From: Aureococcus anophagefferens
Taxonomy: Eukaryota; Sar; Pelagophyceae; Pelagomonadales; Pelagomonadaceae
Length of the DNA stretch: 64,000 bases
Assembly (NCBI RefSeq): GCF_000186865.1
Contig: NW_008705569.1
Coordinates: 749,307-813,306, forward strand
Direction: 5' to 3'
This document shows, one piece after another, positions 1-9,556 of this stretch (position 1 is its first letter; the number at the start of each line of letters is the position of its first letter). A program made the position numbers and the translations under genes. The notes under the pieces are model-generated. The model was not told where the DNA came from, made no database searches, and saw only the letters and a list, made by a program, of their open reading frames with translations.

Positions 1-268
1 CGGGCCGGTCGCACGGGTCGCCGCCGGCGTCGCGCTGCAGGGCCCGCATGTGCGCGACGAGCGCCTCGCTCTGGGACAGGGCCTGCGTGCCGCCCGTCTG
101 CGCGAGGGCCCGGTCCCCGCGGTAGAGGAAGGGCAGCGCGACGTTGAGCAGCTCGAGGTCGCTCGCGCAGCGGTCGAAGACCAGGCGCTCCGCGACGCCG
201 TCGACGAAGACCTCGAGCGACAGGAGCTCGGCGCGCGCCGCGACGAGGAGCGCGAGCAAACGGATCAT
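1..268 (-). CDS. Secreted protein, N-terminal fragment (gene runs off window start)
   Basis: The ATG at 268 opens a minus-strand frame that stays open to base 1, giving 89 N-terminal residues. It begins MIRLLALLVAARAELLSLEV, a plausible signal peptide with a cleavage region after ARA. The following residues contain FVDGVAERLVFD and LLNVALPFLY, ordinary folded-protein composition. The two earlier ATGs on this strand run into stops at once, so 268 is the best start. It is divergent from the next gene (432, plus strand), about 160 bp apart. No family is recognised. The 3' part lies outside the window. Confidence 0.5.
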   Translation of the reverse strand, partial: MIRLLALLVAARAELLSLEVFVDGVAERLVFDRCASDLELLNVALPFLYRGDRALAQTGGTQALSQSEALVAHMRALQRDAGGDPCDRP

Positions 269-431
269 CGCGGCAGCCCGGCCATCACGACGCCATGCCC
301 GAGTGCTTCGAAAGTACAATGCTTCACCTTGAAGGTCAATGTAGCGGCCAAATTTGCGACGATATTATGCTGCCCATCTGAAGCCAGCCTCGAACCATCG
401 AGCGCGCGCCGCCGCGGCGCTCCTTCGAAGC

Positions 432-1247
432 ATGATGGCTTCCAGCGTACTCAACCAGTGCGCCTGCTCCTGCACGGACGCCTTCCGCGGGCCGGAGAGC
501 GCCGACGCCTTCAGCGACGACGAGGGCCCGGGCGGCTACGGCGGCGGCGGCCAGCTGTCGCCCGGCGGGAAGCACTTCTTCGACGGTCACGAGCACCTCG
601 CCGTCGTCGAGTCCGCGAGCCGCGTCGCCATCCACGCCTTCTTCCGCGAGCACAAGCCGTCGAAGCCGTCCGCCGAGATCGACGCGATGATCGAGCGCTA
701 CGAGCGGAAGCGCGTGTCGCCGCGCGTGCTGCTCCACCTCGTGGAGGGCGCCTTCACGCGGGGCCGGATCAAGAAGCGCCAGTCCGTCATCTACCAGCGC
801 CGGTCCGTGCTCGCGCAGCGGCTGAGGCTCGAGCAGGGGCCGAGCACGCCGACGAAGTTCCACGGCCTCGCGGCGACGCCGGGCATCTTCGCCGACGGCG
901 CGCCGCCGCCGCCGCCGCAGCACACGCCCACGCTCCCGGCGCCGCCGCCGCCGTCGCCCGCGTCCGAGACGTCGTCGCCGGCGCGCGCGGGCGTGCGCGT
1001 CGGCGGCACCACTGTGAATCTGAGCCCCACGGCGACGGAGCGCCGGAGCCCCAAGGCGCCGCCGCCCGAGGCCGTCGCGCTCCCCGCCGGGTCGCCGAAG
1101 ACGAAGAAGTCGAAGCGGGCGAAGGCGAAGAAGAAGCGGCCGCCGCGGCCGCCGCCGGGCCGCGCGTTCGTGCCCGGGCCGGGCGAGGACTGGCCCCGCG
1201 GCGACGAGGAGATCGTCGTCGTCGACGGCGACGCGACCTGGGAGTAA
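432..1247 (+). CDS. Unknown protein with basic Pro-rich C-terminal half
   Basis: An open frame of 271 residues from the tandem ATGs at 432/435; the same frame is open upstream to 354, but that stretch is less GC-rich and reads like 5' UTR. Residues about 60-160 form a compact helical-looking region (HAFFREHKPSKPSAEID, RVLLHLVEGAF). The rest is disordered, with Pro-rich runs and a Lys-rich segment (KTKKSKRAKAKKK) that could be a nuclear signal. The end is acidic (DEEIVVVDGDATWE). No catalytic motif is seen. I do not recognise the family; a nuclear or scaffold role would be a guess. Confidence 0.55.
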   Translation: MMASSVLNQCACSCTDAFRGPESADAFSDDEGPGGYGGGGQLSPGGKHFFDGHEHLAVVESASRVAIHAFFREHKPSKPSAEIDAMIERYERKRVSPRVLLHLVEGAFTRGRIKKRQSVIYQRRSVLAQRLRLEQGPSTPTKFHGLAATPGIFADGAPPPPPQHTPTLPAPPPPSPASETSSPARAGVRVGGTTVNLSPTATERRSPKAPPPEAVALPAGSPKTKKSKRAKAKKKRPPRPPPGRAFVPGPGEDWPRGDEEIVVVDGDATWE

Positions 1248-1580
1248 TTTGCGCGGCTCGCGTCGCGCCGGGGCCGCGCGACACCCGTCTATGTGAGGCG
1301 GCCCTGTGGCAATCAGCTCATGCCTCAGCTCCGAGACGCGTCAAGGTCAGCTCGGTCGGGAGCCTCCGAGTCGACGATCGCTCTTTGCCTGAATGCGTCT
1401 CTAGCGTAGGAGAGGTCCTCCGGGAGGAACCGCGGGGTCGAGTGGCGAAGAGGGCTCGTTGCGGTTGTCAGCGGGACGGGCTCGAGCGACTCGAGTCGAC
1501 GACGTCCGGCGGCAGCTCATCATCCGCCAAGCGCGCGAAGACATCGACATTTCGCACTGAGTCGCCGGTCGTCGCCAACC

Positions 1581-2756
1581 ATGAAATGTCGGGTTCGCCG
1601 CCTGTTGTGTGGCGCCTTGCTCATCGCTCTGATGTTCGCTTGGACAGCCATCTTGTTGATCACGCTCGATCAGCACAGCCGCGAGCTCGGCATCCGCGCG
1701 GCGGAGCGGGACGTGGTCGAATTCGTCGTCCGCGAGGAGCGGAAGATCGCACGCGGACTGCGAAAGGAGGAGCGCCCGATCACGCACCGCGACGACGACG
1801 ACGACGACGACGAGACGCGGCGCGAGGAGGCGGCGGCCGCGGTGGAGACGCGGCGCCCGATCGCGGAGGCACGGCGCGAGGTGCCCGACCGGGCCGCCGT
1901 GGAGGCGGCGACGGCGCGGGAGGCGGCTCGGGAGATGGAGACGCGGCGCGAGGAGGCGGCGGCCGCGGTGGAGACGCGGCGCCCGATCGCGGAGGCACGG
2001 CGCGAGGTGCCCGACCGGGCCGCCGTAGGAGCGGCGACGGCGCGGGAGGCGACACGTGCGACGATACTGGAGGTGGCTAAGCGGTCGCGGGGGCATTCAA
2101 ATGAAAAGTCCAAAACCTTGATATTCATCGCCACGCACATGTCAGAGTTACACAACACATCTTTACAAAATTGCTGGCCAGAAGCCTTGACTCGCAGCCC
2201 GACGTTGTTGGGTAGTTCCGATGTTTTATTTTTCACAACAACGGCACCCACACAAGACATCGTATCCTTATTTGGTCCGAACCGAGTGCGTGTCGAGTTG
2301 TATACAAATCCTGGGTACCAAGAGGGTGCTATTTTAGCATTGACAACGGCGGTTCGCAAGGGGTGGTTCAATGGTTACGATTGGGTCGTTCGTCTAAACC
2401 CAGACGTCATTATTCGGGACGAGACATGGCTGGTGCAGACCATGCAAGACCCGGGTGTCGATGGTATTTTCACAGACTGTTACTCGCGGCCTTGTACAAG
2501 CCACTGTACCGGAAATATCGTACACACCGATTTTTTTGTCGTCCGTCCACGTGCATTGAGGAACGTGGACGAGTATTACAATCACAACGTCAAACATGCC
2601 GAGAGTTCCTTTAAGTCATACATGCAACCCACACTTGTGGCTGGGAAGGATCGTTGGCTCCCCCACACAGCGCAAAAAGGAGCATGTCGTGTCCAAGGTG
2701 CCCAGAGTCCAGTCATCCACGATCACGAATTCATCGAAAGATGTAAAGCACCATAA
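1581..2756 (+). CDS. Type II membrane glycosyltransferase-like protein, chimeric composition
   Basis: 391 residues. A short basic N-terminus (MKCRVRRLLCG) and one hydrophobic segment (about residues 9-30) predict a type II Golgi/ER membrane protein. Residues about 60-165 are a charged stem with an Asp run and a duplicated 42-residue Glu/Arg/Ala block. From residue about 170 (base 2085) the protein becomes a globular lumenal domain containing YDWVVRLNPDVIIRDETWL, which resembles the region around the acidic metal/sugar-nucleotide site of GT-A glycosyltransferases, and six Cys. The DNA changes abruptly from very GC-rich (stem) to markedly AT-richer (catalytic half). That split suggests the catalytic part was acquired separately or recently. 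The specific sugar transferred cannot be inferred. Confidence 0.65.
   Translation: MKCRVRRLLCGALLIALMFAWTAILLITLDQHSRELGIRAAERDVVEFVVREERKIARGLRKEERPITHRDDDDDDDETRREEAAAAVETRRPIAEARREVPDRAAVEAATAREAAREMETRREEAAAAVETRRPIAEARREVPDRAAVGAATAREATRATILEVAKRSRGHSNEKSKTLIFIATHMSELHNTSLQNCWPEALTRSPTLLGSSDVLFFTTTAPTQDIVSLFGPNRVRVELYTNPGYQEGAILALTTAVRKGWFNGYDWVVRLNPDVIIRDETWLVQTMQDPGVDGIFTDCYSRPCTSHCTGNIVHTDFFVVRPRALRNVDEYYNHNVKHAESSFKSYMQPTLVAGKDRWLPHTAQKGACRVQGAQSPVIHDHEFIERCKAP
1812..2049 (+). repeat. Direct 126-bp tandem duplication inside the stem of the glycosyltransferase-like gene
   Basis: Unit 1 (1812-1937) and unit 2 (1938 to about 2049) encode the same Glu/Arg/Ala-rich peptide (ETRREEAAAAVETRRPIAE and onward). 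The 126-bp offset is a multiple of three, so the duplication keeps the frame and lengthens the stem. An Asp-coding GAC run precedes it. Confidence 0.85.
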
Positions 2757-2955
2757 ATCACTCCGGTGCCGAGTCCGCAAAACCCGAACATGCGAACCGA
2801 GTTTGCGATGTACGCCTCGATCGAACCTTTCCTGGCCGCGGGGCGGGGCCAGTCGCAGGCGTCCCCGCGCGAGCCGAGCGCGACGCGCGTCTACGCCGCG
2901 CGGCGACGTTCGCGCGACTACGTCGGCGACGTCCGGGTCGCGGCTCCGAGGTAAG

Positions 2956-4020
2956 TTACGTGCCCGCGACGAGGGGCTGCTGCGCCTCGTGGAACCAGCC
3001 GCTGATGGCGAAGCGCTCCCGGCTCTTCGTCGCGAGGACCTCGTGGGGCAGCGTGACCGAGTCGAAGAGCACGAGCGTGCCCGCCGCCGGCAGGACGTCC
3101 CGCGGCGCGAACTCCCGGGGGTGGAGCGCCTCGGGCCCGAGGGGGAGGCGGCTCTTCAGCGGCTCGAGCCGCACGAAGCGCCGCCGCGCGTCCGGGTCGT
3201 CGAGGAGCGCCGCCTTGACGACGGCGTCCGTGCCGCCGTCGGCGACGAAGAGCGCCGGGTTCGCGCGGAATTTGCGCGACACGTACCTTTTTCTGAAATC
3301 ATCGTCGAGCACGTAAAAGGCGCAGAGCCCGTGGGCGCCGCCGGGCTCGAGCCGCGAGTCCAGGAACACGGGCCGCTCGGCGCCGGCCCCGTCGGCGCGG
3401 AGCCACGCGACCTGGAGGTCGCCGTCGAACGTCGCGCCCACGCGCCCCCCCGCGGGCGCGAGGCGCTCGTAGCACCGCAGCGCGCCGCCGTCGGACGGGG
3501 CCCAGCCCTCGTTGAGGTAAACGAGCCAGGACACGCTGCGGCGGCCGGCGTCGCGCCAGCCGGAGACGCCCTTGAGCTCCTCGTGATGTTCGTCGATGTG
3601 GCGCGCGAGCGACGCGCCGGGCCCGTAGCGGCTGTAGGAGAACTCCTGGGGCACGGAAGCCGCGAGGCGCGGCCGGTCGAGCGCCGCCGCCAGGTCGCAG
3701 CGGAGCGCGTCCATGCGCGCGGTGAACCGGAGCCGCGCGGCGCCTTGGCCGACGTCGCGGTCCATCCAGGGCTTGAGCCGCAGCACCTGGCGGTCGTCGG
3801 CGAGGTCCGTCGAGTAGTTGTTCGTGAAGACGCCGTCGGCGTGGAGGTTCGCCGCGTCGCACCGCATCAGGCGCACCTCGTCCATGGGCATGAAGTCGGG
3901 GATGACGGCGATCTTGCCGGCGTGGATCGTCGCCAGGGCGCTCCGCGGGATCTCGAGCGCATGTGCGGTAGTTGCGACGATACTGAGGAACGCAGTGCGG
4001 CGAGTTATCGATCGGAACAT
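2956..4020 (-). CDS. 2-oxoglutarate/Fe(II) dioxygenase, prolyl-4-hydroxylase-like, secretory
   Basis: 354 residues from the ATG at 4020 (alternative in-frame ATG at 4047 adds nine residues). The N-terminus MFRSITRRTAFLSIVATTAHA is a signal peptide. The core has the HxD pair in YGPGASLARHIDEHHEE, a GALRCYER strand, and the distal His in VTLPHEVLATKSRERFAISGWF. These fit the jelly-roll iron-binding facial triad and 2OG-binding basic residue of the family. The usual role is hydroxylation of prolyl or lysyl side chains in secretory cargo; the substrate is not visible. It is divergent from the TFIIH gene (ATG 4138), with about 117 bp between. Confidence 0.8.
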   Translation of the reverse strand: MFRSITRRTAFLSIVATTAHALEIPRSALATIHAGKIAVIPDFMPMDEVRLMRCDAANLHADGVFTNNYSTDLADDRQVLRLKPWMDRDVGQGAARLRFTARMDALRCDLAAALDRPRLAASVPQEFSYSRYGPGASLARHIDEHHEELKGVSGWRDAGRRSVSWLVYLNEGWAPSDGGALRCYERLAPAGGRVGATFDGDLQVAWLRADGAGAERPVFLDSRLEPGGAHGLCAFYVLDDDFRKRYVSRKFRANPALFVADGGTDAVVKAALLDDPDARRRFVRLEPLKSRLPLGPEALHPREFAPRDVLPAAGTLVLFDSVTLPHEVLATKSRERFAISGWFHEAQQPLVAGT

Positions 4021-4137
4021 CGTCGCATCACGGCGCAGCGGTCTCATGTTGCCTCTCTCAGAGCACCATCGTGAAGGGGAGATCGAGAGCACCAGCGACG
4101 GCGTCGCGACGGCACCGAGCGCTCGGCGCGCGACGCG

Positions 4138-4953
4138 ATGGCCGCGTCCACCGGCGAGCTCCTCTGCGTCGTCGTGGAGGTGTCGCCGCGCGCCGCTGTG
4201 TCGTCGAGCGGCGCCGAGTTCCGGCGCGTCGTCGAGGCGATCCTGGCGCTGCGCAACGCCCACCTCATGTGCCACCATTCCGGCGAGTTCGTCTGCTGCG
4301 CGGCGCTGCCCGGGTCGACGCGCTACGCGGCGGCGCCGCGGTCCGGCGGCGGCGCCGGCAGCGCGCTCGCGAGCGCGCTCCTCGACGCCGCCGAGGCCGC
4401 GCGCGACCGCGACGACGCGCCCGCGACGGCCGCGGCGGTCGCGCGGGCGCTCTGCTACGCGCGGAAGCGCGTCGCCGCCGCGCCGCCGGGCGCCGACGTC
4501 GGCGGCGCGCGCCTCCTGCTCCTCAAGCTCGCGGACGACGACGCGGCGCAGTACAACGCAACGATGAACGGAATCTTCGCCGCGAGCCGCTACGGCGTCG
4601 TGGTGGACGCGGCGTCGCTCGCGGCGAAGCCGTCGTCGCTCATGAAGCAGGCGGCGCACCTCACGGGCGGCGTCTTCCTCCACGTGGCGCCGGCGAAGCT
4701 CGACCAGCTGCTCGCGTCGGCCCTCGCGACGTTCGCCGCCGACGCGGCCTGCCGAAGGAGTTTGAACCTCCCGTTCCTCGAGGAGGCGGACTTCCGCGTG
4801 TCCTGCTTCTGCTGCAGCCCGCCGAACACGCTCGACCGCGCCTGGGTCTGCACCGTGTGCCTCTCGGTCTACTGCTCCCAGGACAAGGGGCCCTGCCCCT
4901 GCACGGCCGCGCTCCGCGCGGCCGCGGCCAAGGCCGGTGGTAAGGCGAGCTAG
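4138..4953 (+). CDS. GTF2H3: TFIIH core subunit p34/Tfb4
   Basis: 271 residues, close to the family's usual size. The N-terminal two thirds read as the vWA-like domain (LLCVVVEVSP, ILALRNAHLMCHHSGEFVCC, NGIFAASRYGVVVDA). The C-terminus is the diagnostic zinc finger: FRVSCFCCSPP, then WVCTVCLSVYC, then a final CPC. In TFIIH this subunit pairs with p44/Ssl1 and serves RNA polymerase II initiation and nucleotide excision repair. It ends 80 bp from the convergent kinase gene. Nothing looks truncated and no intron is needed. Confidence 0.9.
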   Translation: MAASTGELLCVVVEVSPRAAVSSSGAEFRRVVEAILALRNAHLMCHHSGEFVCCAALPGSTRYAAAPRSGGGAGSALASALLDAAEAARDRDDAPATAAAVARALCYARKRVAAAPPGADVGGARLLLLKLADDDAAQYNATMNGIFAASRYGVVVDAASLAAKPSSLMKQAAHLTGGVFLHVAPAKLDQLLASALATFAADAACRRSLNLPFLEEADFRVSCFCCSPPNTLDRAWVCTVCLSVYCSQDKGPCPCTAALRAAAAKAGGKAS

Positions 4954-5033
4954 CGGGAGATCGGGGGCATACACGGGGTCGCTGCGCGCCGGGGCGGGAG
5001 ACTTGGGCGCCCGGGCCGCGGGGCGCGCGGCGT

Positions 5034-7418
5034 TCAGAAGAAGGCGAAGCCGGCGCCGGACGGCGTCGCGAGGGACTTCGAGGACCGCGGCGGCAGATCG
5101 AGCGAGTCGCGCGTCGTCGGCGGCGGGGGCGCGGCGCGGGCCGCGAGCGCGAGCCACGTCGCCTTCGAGTCCGCGGTCGACGCCAGCGGGTGGCTCGCGA
5201 GCTCCGCCGCGGCGGGCCGCCGCCGCGGGTCCGCGTCCATGCACCGCTTGACGAGCGCGTCGAAGGCGTCGCTCGCCGCCGGCAGCCGCGGCGCGCCGTT
5301 GCGGCGCAGCGCGTGCCACTTGTCGCCCGACGCCGGCAGCGGCTGCCGCGTCGACAGCTCGAGGATCGAGATGCCGAGCGCGAAGACGTCGACGGACGCC
5401 GCGTGCTCGTGGTCGCCGCGGAGGCACTCGGCGCTCAGGTAGCGGTCGTCGCCCTCGGCGCCGTCGACGGGCCGCTCGCCGAGGGGCGCGACGAGGCCGA
5501 AGTCGCCGAGCTTGAGCGCACCGTCCGCCGCGATCAATAGGTTCGACGGCTTCACGTCGAGGTGCACGAAGCCCGCCGCGTGGACGTGAGCCTAAGGAAA
5601 CACACATATGATGTTGCACGAGTTCGACGTCGTTGCTCTCATGTCTGAAACGAACGCGCCGAGAGAACGCGATCCGTCCAAAAATCGGCCGAAACGACCT
5701 CGACGCGACCGAGAGGTTTGAAGTTGGACCGGGCCAGTGTTTCCCACACGGACGTGGGCCAGCGCGTCGCCCGCGTCGCCGAGGAGCCGCGAGAGGTAGG
5801 GGTCCTCCTCGAGGCCCGCGACGGAGTCGTCGAGCGCGTCGACGAGCTGCCGCAACGACCCGAGCGCGCAGAGCTCGAGCTGCGAGTGGAGGTGGCCGCC
5901 CTCCTGCCAGGCGCAGTGGAAGGCGATGACGCGGTCGACGCCCTCGAGCGCGCGGAGCGCGCGCGCCTCGACGAGCGCCGCGTCGCGCGCGCGCCGGCTC
6001 CGGAAGGGCCGCTTCGCGACCTTGACGGCGTACTCGGTGCCGTCGGCCTTGAAGCGGCAGCGCCAGACGTCGGAGAACGTGCCCGACCCGAGCTTCTCCA
6101 CGAGGTCGAAGTCGCGCGCGAGGCGGACGTCGCGCGGCGGCTTCGCGGGCGACTTTTTCACGCGCCGCCGCTTCTGCGTGTTGGCGCCCAGCAGCCGGCG
6201 CGCCTCGGGCCGGAGCCGCGGCAGCGCGTCGGCGTCGTCCTCGTGCTCCGCCTCGTCGACGTCGGACGACGGCAACCGGGACCGCAGCGCGTCGTCCGCC
6301 TGGACGCCCGGCTCCAGCAGGATCTTCGTCGCGTCGAGGCTCGACGCGACGGGCCGCGAACCCGGCGGCCGGCCCGACGACCTCGGGAAGGCCAGGTCGT
6401 CGCCGGAGAGCGACAGCGGCGGGCGCCGCCGCCACGGGGGCTCGCGCGCGGGCGACGGCGGGCAGGGGCTCGGCGGCGTGCGGCTCCGCGACCCGTCGGG
6501 CGAGCAGGCGGCGAGGTCGAAGGCCGTCGGGTCGGGCACGGGCCGCCGCGCCTCCGTCGGCTTCTTGAGGGTCGACCGGCGGCTCCGCGCGGAGTCGGGC
6601 GAGAGCACGGACGGGCTCCAGGGGAAGTGGCCCGCGCCGTCGTCGCGCGACGGCACGCGCACGGACGGCACGTCGCCCGGCGTGTCGTGCGCCGGGAAGA
6701 GGCGCGTGCGCTCCAGGGGCGGCGTGCGCCCGCCGTCGCGCGGCGGCGTCTCGCCGTAGAGCCGCGGCGGCGCGGCGCCGCCGGGCGGGCTCGCCGCGCC
6801 CGCGGGCCCCTCGAGGTCCGCGAAGTCGAGGCGCGCCGCCACGGCGCGCGAGGACCGCGCCGAGGGGGGCTGGTAGGCGGAAGCGCGCCGGCTCGTGCCC
6901 TTGGACCGGACCAACGCGGACGTCGGCGACGCGCCGGGCGAGTCGCCGAGCGTCACGCAGGCCGTCGCCGGCGGCGGCAGCGGGCACCGGTCGCCGCCCG
7001 GCGCGGACCGGGGCACCGGCGGCGTCGGGTCCGGGAAGCGCCAGTCCCGCGGGCTCGCGCCCGCGGATCGCGAGAGCTCGCGCGGCGACTCCACCGCCGG
7101 CATGCGGAGCGGCCGCGGGCTCGGCGCGAGCGCCGGCGCGGCCGAGAGCAGCTTGCCCGCGGACCGCGACCCGAGGCGCTCCGCGGCGAGAGGTTTATGC
7201 GCGCGGGCCGACCGCGGGCCGTTCGTTTCTATCGCTTTGAGCGCGGCGACGGGGTCCGTCGACCGCCGCCGGTCGCTCACGCGCGGCAGCGTGTCGTGGA
7301 GCGACGCGCCGAAGGAGATGCGGTGCGGCGGCGACGCCGGCCGGTCCGCGCGCGGCGTGTTGTTAAGCGGCGACATCAGGCGCTTGCGGTTCGTCGCGGG
7401 CAGCGAGAGCTGCTCCAT
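5034..7418 (-). CDS. WEE1: Wee1/Myt1-type protein kinase, two exons
   Basis: Exon 1 is 7418-5760 and exon 2 is 5591-5034, giving 738 residues. About 430 disordered Ser/Pro/Arg-rich residues with many SP/TP sites precede the kinase domain. Motifs: LGSGTFSDVW glycine loop, YAVKVAK lysine, HLDVKPSN catalytic loop, DFGLV, then EGDDRYLSAECLRGD. HxDVKPSN and the EGDxRY(L/M) segment are hallmarks of the Wee1/Myt1 group, and GDKWHALRRNGAPRLP matches the Wee1 C-lobe. Wee1 phosphorylates CDK1 on inhibitory Tyr to hold cells before mitosis. The frame is also open upstream to an ATG at 7547, but I prefer 7418 because the upstream DNA loses coding character. Splicing removes an old introner (5592-5759, GC-AG) and restores ALAHVHAAGFVHLDVKPSN exactly. 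Confidence 0.88.
5592..5751 (+). mobile_element. Degenerate introner element forming the Wee1 intron
   Basis: The element is 160 bp. It keeps the internal core GTCCAAAAATCGGCC and decayed terminal repeats (GTGTGGGAAACAC at one end, GGAAACACACAT at the other). It is flanked by ACGTGGGC (5752-5759) and ACGTGAGC (5584-5591), a 7/8 target duplication. The intron is 5592-5759 (168 nt), read on the minus strand as GC...TTAG. It is shorter and more diverged than the 203-bp copies, so it is the oldest of the six. Confidence 0.8.
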
Positions 7419-8580
7419 TATTTTGGTGCTCCACGTGGCGCGTCCCTCGTTAATCCATGCAGCGCCAATCGGCGCAGCGGTTTGTGCTCGCGTCTCAGCG
7501 TTGGCTTTTGCAAAGGCTGTTTGCAGCTGTCGTCGGGTTTGCTGCACGCCGCGCGGTGCAAGCGCCGCTGGCGGCCACCAAACCGCGCGACTTTGAACGA
7601 GATTGGCTCGGATGACGGCAACATTCAGGGAACGTTGCCCTGAGCACCGCGCGCGAGTGCATCGCGGGCGACTGGAGACCGCCCTAGAGGTCGGCGCGAC
7701 CGCACGCGCCGTAGGCTAACTGAGTCTCTACGGATAGGTGAGCCGAGGCGTGGACCGAAGCACTAGCGCCGGAACAGCCGAAAAATTGGCGGCATTGGCA
7801 ACGCGCGTGCACGTGGGACACGCAAATGTCCTTGTCGACCAGCCGCAGCTTGACCTCGTCGACCCAGTCGAAGAACGTTTCGCCGTATTCCATCAGTCGC
7901 CGTCGCGACGCGCGGAGCTCGCCCTTCCAAAAATGCCGCCGCCAGCGGCGCCGAACCTGCTTCTTCATCGCGGTCAATAGGCCCGCGTCGACAGCAGACT
8001 TCTCTCCGTAACAAGTACAACGCGCTCGTGCAGTGTGGAATTCAGGACAACACACAGCTCTGGGTCCCAATTCATGATGACAAGCGCCTCTACCGAGGCG
8101 GCGTCATCGTCGCCTGCGCCGACCCGACGATGTCTTTCACGTTCCTCGACATCGGTCTTCAGCCCCCAGCTGAATCGACAGCAGAGACGGACCGTGGCGC
8201 TGTCTCCGCGCACCTCACGTCCATGCTGCTCGTCATCGGCCTCAAGCCCGACCTCGCGCCGACGGCGCCCGGCCCTCTCCGACGCGACCTACGTCGACAT
8301 GCTCCGTGGGATCGACCTGGACGACAAGGAGGGCTGGGCGACAGCGGTCGACGGGGGTCGACCGCCGGCTCGCACCGTTCGTCGAGCTCGCGACGGACGC
8401 GTCGTCAGCCTGTCGTCGTCGACGCGTCCAGGGACGCGTCAGGCCTGGGCCCGGCCGAGGAGATGCCAAAGCTGGCGGTCGAGGCAAACGACGAGCGGTC
8501 CGCCGATCAAACCAGCTCGATCGGTCGTCGTCGTCGTCCCCTGCGTGCGCGGGCCGCGGGGGCCGGGCCACCAGACGACC
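7419..8580. other. Intergenic stretch without a convincing gene
   Basis: About 1.2 kb between the divergent kinase and FHA-RING genes. A minus-strand frame 8070-7684 (128 residues, with RRRWRRHFWKGELRASRRR) is open but lacks a recognisable domain. A plus-strand frame leads continuously into the FHA gene from 8035 and contains a coding-looking patch (ATYVDMLRGIDLDDKEGW, about 8290-8340). Both could be noise in GC-rich DNA or an eroded gene. The bidirectional promoter presumably lies here. Confidence 0.4.
7684..8070 (-). CDS. Hypothetical small basic protein (doubtful)
   Basis: 128 codons with ATG and stop. The middle reads GETFFDWVDEVKLRLVDKD, which is plausible protein. There is no signal peptide or known motif, and a competing frame overlaps its 5' end on the other strand. 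It is listed only because the surrounding kilobase has no other gene. Confidence is low. Confidence 0.2.
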   Translation of the reverse strand: MGPRAVCCPEFHTARARCTCYGEKSAVDAGLLTAMKKQVRRRWRRHFWKGELRASRRRLMEYGETFFDWVDEVKLRLVDKDICVSHVHARCQCRQFFGCSGASASVHASAHLSVETQLAYGACGRADL

Positions 8581-9549
8581 ATGGCCACAGATGACGTGGA
8601 AAAGATCACCTTCGAGCTGGTCCCCCAGGACGAGACGCGCCTGACGATCCCCGTGCCCTCGCTCGGGCGCAGCGAGCTGAGCGTCGGCCGCGGGGACCGG
8701 TGCATCGTGCGGTTCACGGAGTCCTACGTGAGCCGGAACCACGCGCGGCTCGTCCTCGAGGCGGGCCGCCTCTTCCTCGTGCCGCTGAGCCGCGACGAGG
8801 CGCTCGTGAGCGTCGACGGCGTCGGCACGCGAAAGGACCAGCGCGTCGAGCTGCGGGACGGCGCGTCGCTCAACTTCGTCAAGGACGCGCCCGAGTTCGC
8901 CTACACCGTGCGCAAAAAGGTCCCCGCGCCGCCGCCGGCCGAGGACGCGGAGATGTCCGAGGCGCGCGCGTCCGTCGACGGCGGAAAGGCCAAGTCGGAC
9001 GCGCCGATGTCGAGCGCGAAGAAGCGCAAGGCCGCGTCGACGTCCTCGGCGTGGGAGGAGGACTACGAGTGCGTCATCTGCAGCGGCGTCATCGCCTACT
9101 GCCACTGCCTGCCCTGCGGCCACACCGCGTGCGGCGAGTGCCTGAGCAACTGGCTCCGGACGAAGCGGCAGTGCCCCGAGTGCCGCGCGGACGTGCCGCC
9201 GAGCGCGGTCCTCGCGCCCGTGCACATGGTCGACCGCATCGTCGAGGCGAAGATCGCCAAGGCGAGCGCGGGGGAGCGCGCGGACTGGGCCGCGCGCGCC
9301 GAGCGCTGGCGGTCGACGCGGGGGACCGGCCCGCTGCTCGCGCCGCCGGACCCGGCGGCGCGGCCGCCGGCCGTGCGCCCGCGGCCGCCGCCGGCGTCGC
9401 GGCCCCCGCGCGCGCCGGGCGCCGCGCCGCCGCGGAGCCGCCAGCGGCGGAACGCCGTCTCCGACATCCGCGCGCACTTCCCGCCGGCCGCCGCGCCGCC
9501 GCCGCCCGTCGTCGACCTCGCGGGCGACGACGTCATCGAGATCGAGTAA
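8581..9549 (+). CDS. FHA-RING protein, probable E3 ubiquitin ligase (CHFR/RNF8-like architecture)
   Basis: 322 residues from an ATG in the strong context ACCATGG. The N-terminal FHA domain (about 20-105) shows the conserved GRGDRC, SRNHARL and VSVDG elements that read phospho-Thr. A C3HC4 RING (about 160-205) follows: YECVICSG, LPCGHTACGECLSNWL and CPECR. The tail is Pro/Arg-rich and ends in an acidic VVDLAGDDVIEIE, which resembles a SUMO-interacting or acidic interaction motif. FHA plus RING is the architecture of the checkpoint/DNA-damage ligases CHFR and RNF8; which one cannot be decided. It converges on the sulfotransferase gene, with stops only 7 bp apart. Confidence 0.85.
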   Translation: MATDDVEKITFELVPQDETRLTIPVPSLGRSELSVGRGDRCIVRFTESYVSRNHARLVLEAGRLFLVPLSRDEALVSVDGVGTRKDQRVELRDGASLNFVKDAPEFAYTVRKKVPAPPPAEDAEMSEARASVDGGKAKSDAPMSSAKKRKAASTSSAWEEDYECVICSGVIAYCHCLPCGHTACGECLSNWLRTKRQCPECRADVPPSAVLAPVHMVDRIVEAKIAKASAGERADWAARAERWRSTRGTGPLLAPPDPAARPPAVRPRPPPASRPPRAPGAAPPRSRQRRNAVSDIRAHFPPAAAPPPPVVDLAGDDVIEIE

Positions 9550-9556
9550 TCCGGCA

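Noticed and set aside
2766..2954. Small plus-strand frame after the glycosyltransferase-like gene
   Set aside because: 62 residues, no motif, composition typical of noncoding GC-rich DNA; it lies in the 3' flank of two convergent genes.
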